Below, piece after piece: positions 41,682 to 42,429 of a stretch of DNA of 42,429 nt. Made by a program: the position numbers and the translations under genes. Position 1 is the stretch's first letter. Every line of letters begins with the position of its first letter. The notes under the pieces are model-generated. The model saw only the letters and a program-made list of their open reading frames with translations. It made no database searches and was not told the DNA's origin. The stretch comes from Cuspidothrix issatschenkoi CHARLIE-1. GTDB taxonomy: Bacteria > Cyanobacteriota > Cyanobacteriia > Cyanobacteriales > Nostocaceae. The DNA lies in assembly GCF_002934005.1 (NCBI RefSeq), contig NZ_PGEM01000013.1, positions 1-42,429 on the forward strand. The letters are read 5' to 3'.

Positions 41682-42338
41682 GTGGTAGCTGGTAAAACCA
41701 TTTTTTCTGGCAAAGGAGTTTTACAAGGTGCAGTTTTATCTGGGGCTTTGGCTAATCTTTACCTGACGGAATTTGACCGTTTATGTCTGAGTCATGGGAT
41801 TAACTTGGTTCGTTATGGTGATGATTTTGCTATTGCTTGTGAAAGTTGGTTACAAGCTAATCGCATTCTTGACCAAGTTACTAAACGTCCACCCACTGAC
41901 CCAATTAATAGTTTGCTCAGTTTGGGTTATACTTTATTAAGTCAGCAAGTTTATTCCTTTGTCCAAGCTGTAGGTTTGCATACTCACTTTGGTAATTTGC
42001 ACGTTCCCCGTGATAATCATCCTGCTTTGGTATCTGATTTAATGGAGGAATTTCGCGCCCAAGTGGTTGATTCTTTTGTGAGTTATTTGGTGAATAAAAA
42101 GATTTTAACTCCAGAAGATTTTACTCCTCCTGATGAACGTGGTGGTGTATACTTACATCCAGATGCTTTGAAGAAGTTTCTCAAGCATTGGGAAGAAAAG
42201 TTACAAACTGAAGTCACCCATCCCCACACGGGTTATAAGGTTGTTTATCGTCGCTGTATTGAGTTACAGGTGCGAGAATACATTGCTTGTTTGATGGGTG
42301 AGGTGGAAGTTTACCGCCCTATGGTTTGGGAAAAGTAA
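41673..42338 (+). pseudogene. cas1: RT-Cas1 fusion gene remnant (5' and internal deletion)
   Basis: The first 65 codons are a group-II-like reverse transcriptase core: GVLQGAVLSGALANLYLTEF, then RYGDDFAIA with the two catalytic Asp (YGDD at 41814-41825). At about 41875-41885 the frame passes straight into the Cas1 C-terminal domain: KRPPTDPINSLLSLGYTLL, GNLHVPRDNHPALVSDLMEE with the metal-binding His and Asp, and the remaining helices to TAA 42336-42338. The RT thumb, the Cas1 N-terminal domain and the catalytic Glu upstream of the RPP motif are missing, as is the RT N-terminus. RT-Cas1 proteins acquire spacers from RNA or DNA in type III CRISPR systems; this copy should be inactive. GTG 41682 is the first possible start but is not natural. 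Confidence 0.8.
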
Positions 42339-42350
42339 CACCATGATACC

Positions 42351-42407
42351 ATTCGTGGGATAGACACAATGGCTGAAACCCTGATTCTTTCGTTCTATCC
42401 CACGAAT
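42351..42407. repeat. 14-bp inverted repeat after the cas1 remnant
   Basis: ATTCGTGGGATAGA (42351-42364) is the exact complement of TCTATCCCACGAAT (42394-42407), with 29 bases between. It lies 12 bases after the cas1 stop. It could be a terminator-like stem without T run, or a structured leader of a CRISPR array. The bases after it, TAACTCTCCTAGTAAGGG then TTTGA at the window end, resemble the 3' part of a cyanobacterial CRISPR repeat. Confidence 0.7.
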
Positions 42408-42429
42408 AACTCTCCTAGTAAGGGTTTGA

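Noticed and set aside
1-42429. tRNA, rRNA and tmRNA genes
   Set aside because: I looked for TTCGANTC-type T-arms with cloverleaf pairing and for conserved rRNA segments and found none I could support by eye; a covariance-model scan would be decisive.

Overview
The window looks like chromosome from a filamentous, Nostocales-type cyanobacterium (Anabaena/Nostoc/Dolichospermum-like). The evidence is AT-rich DNA, many GCGATCGC (HIP1) octamers inside genes, dispersed palindromic repeats of cyanobacterial type, and characteristic gene families: 4-Cys serine/threonine kinases, DUF1997, a cyanobacterial Hfq beside dapF, an RNase E ending in an Arg-rich PNPase-recruitment motif, and an RT-Cas1 remnant. 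No rRNA or tRNA gene was recognised. All assignments come from reading the translated sequence; no database search was run.

Layout. 1-1898: mostly non-coding AT-rich DNA with one doubtful small gene and gene remnants. 1899-8259: a secreted SGNH hydrolase, an M15 peptidase, a large pentapeptide-repeat/periplasmic-binding-protein fusion and a PaaK-like adenylating enzyme. 8549-12366: two tandem kinases with a Cys/His zinc ribbon and a shared C-terminal domain. 12476-13477: divergent yidD and a phytol/dolichol-kinase-like membrane enzyme. 13850-18198: a bacteriocin-type peptide export locus with a frameshifted precursor, an HlyD-like adaptor and a C39-peptidase ABC exporter.

18275-21174 is a decayed mosaic. 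Two parts of an IS630-type transposase lie 2.5 kb apart and share a perfect 36-bp direct repeat. Between them are a truncated TauE/SafE permease, a broken glutathione S-transferase gene, an intact exported rhodanese, a MITE-like palindrome, a small signal-peptide ORF and a second GST tail. 21509-23230 encodes an NFACT/RqcH protein.

23588-27724 is a compact polyamine/envelope island: DUF4178 protein, spermidine-synthase-like enzyme with a membrane tail, FemAB/GNAT-like transferase and DUF350 membrane protein in one tight operon, followed convergently by a SpeD-like AdoMet decarboxylase. This is the most system-like cluster of poorly characterised genes here. 28026-40817 is mostly housekeeping: purD, a CPA2 antiporter, hfq/dapF divergent, pheA, DUF1997, then rnhB, rne and a B12-binding radical SAM protein on the minus strand. 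The end of the window (40954-42429) is wreckage: a truncated possible STAS gene, an IS200/IS605 tnpB missing its 5' half, and an RT-Cas1 gene that has lost its start and an internal segment. It is followed by a 14-bp inverted repeat and what may be the beginning of a CRISPR repeat cut by the window edge.
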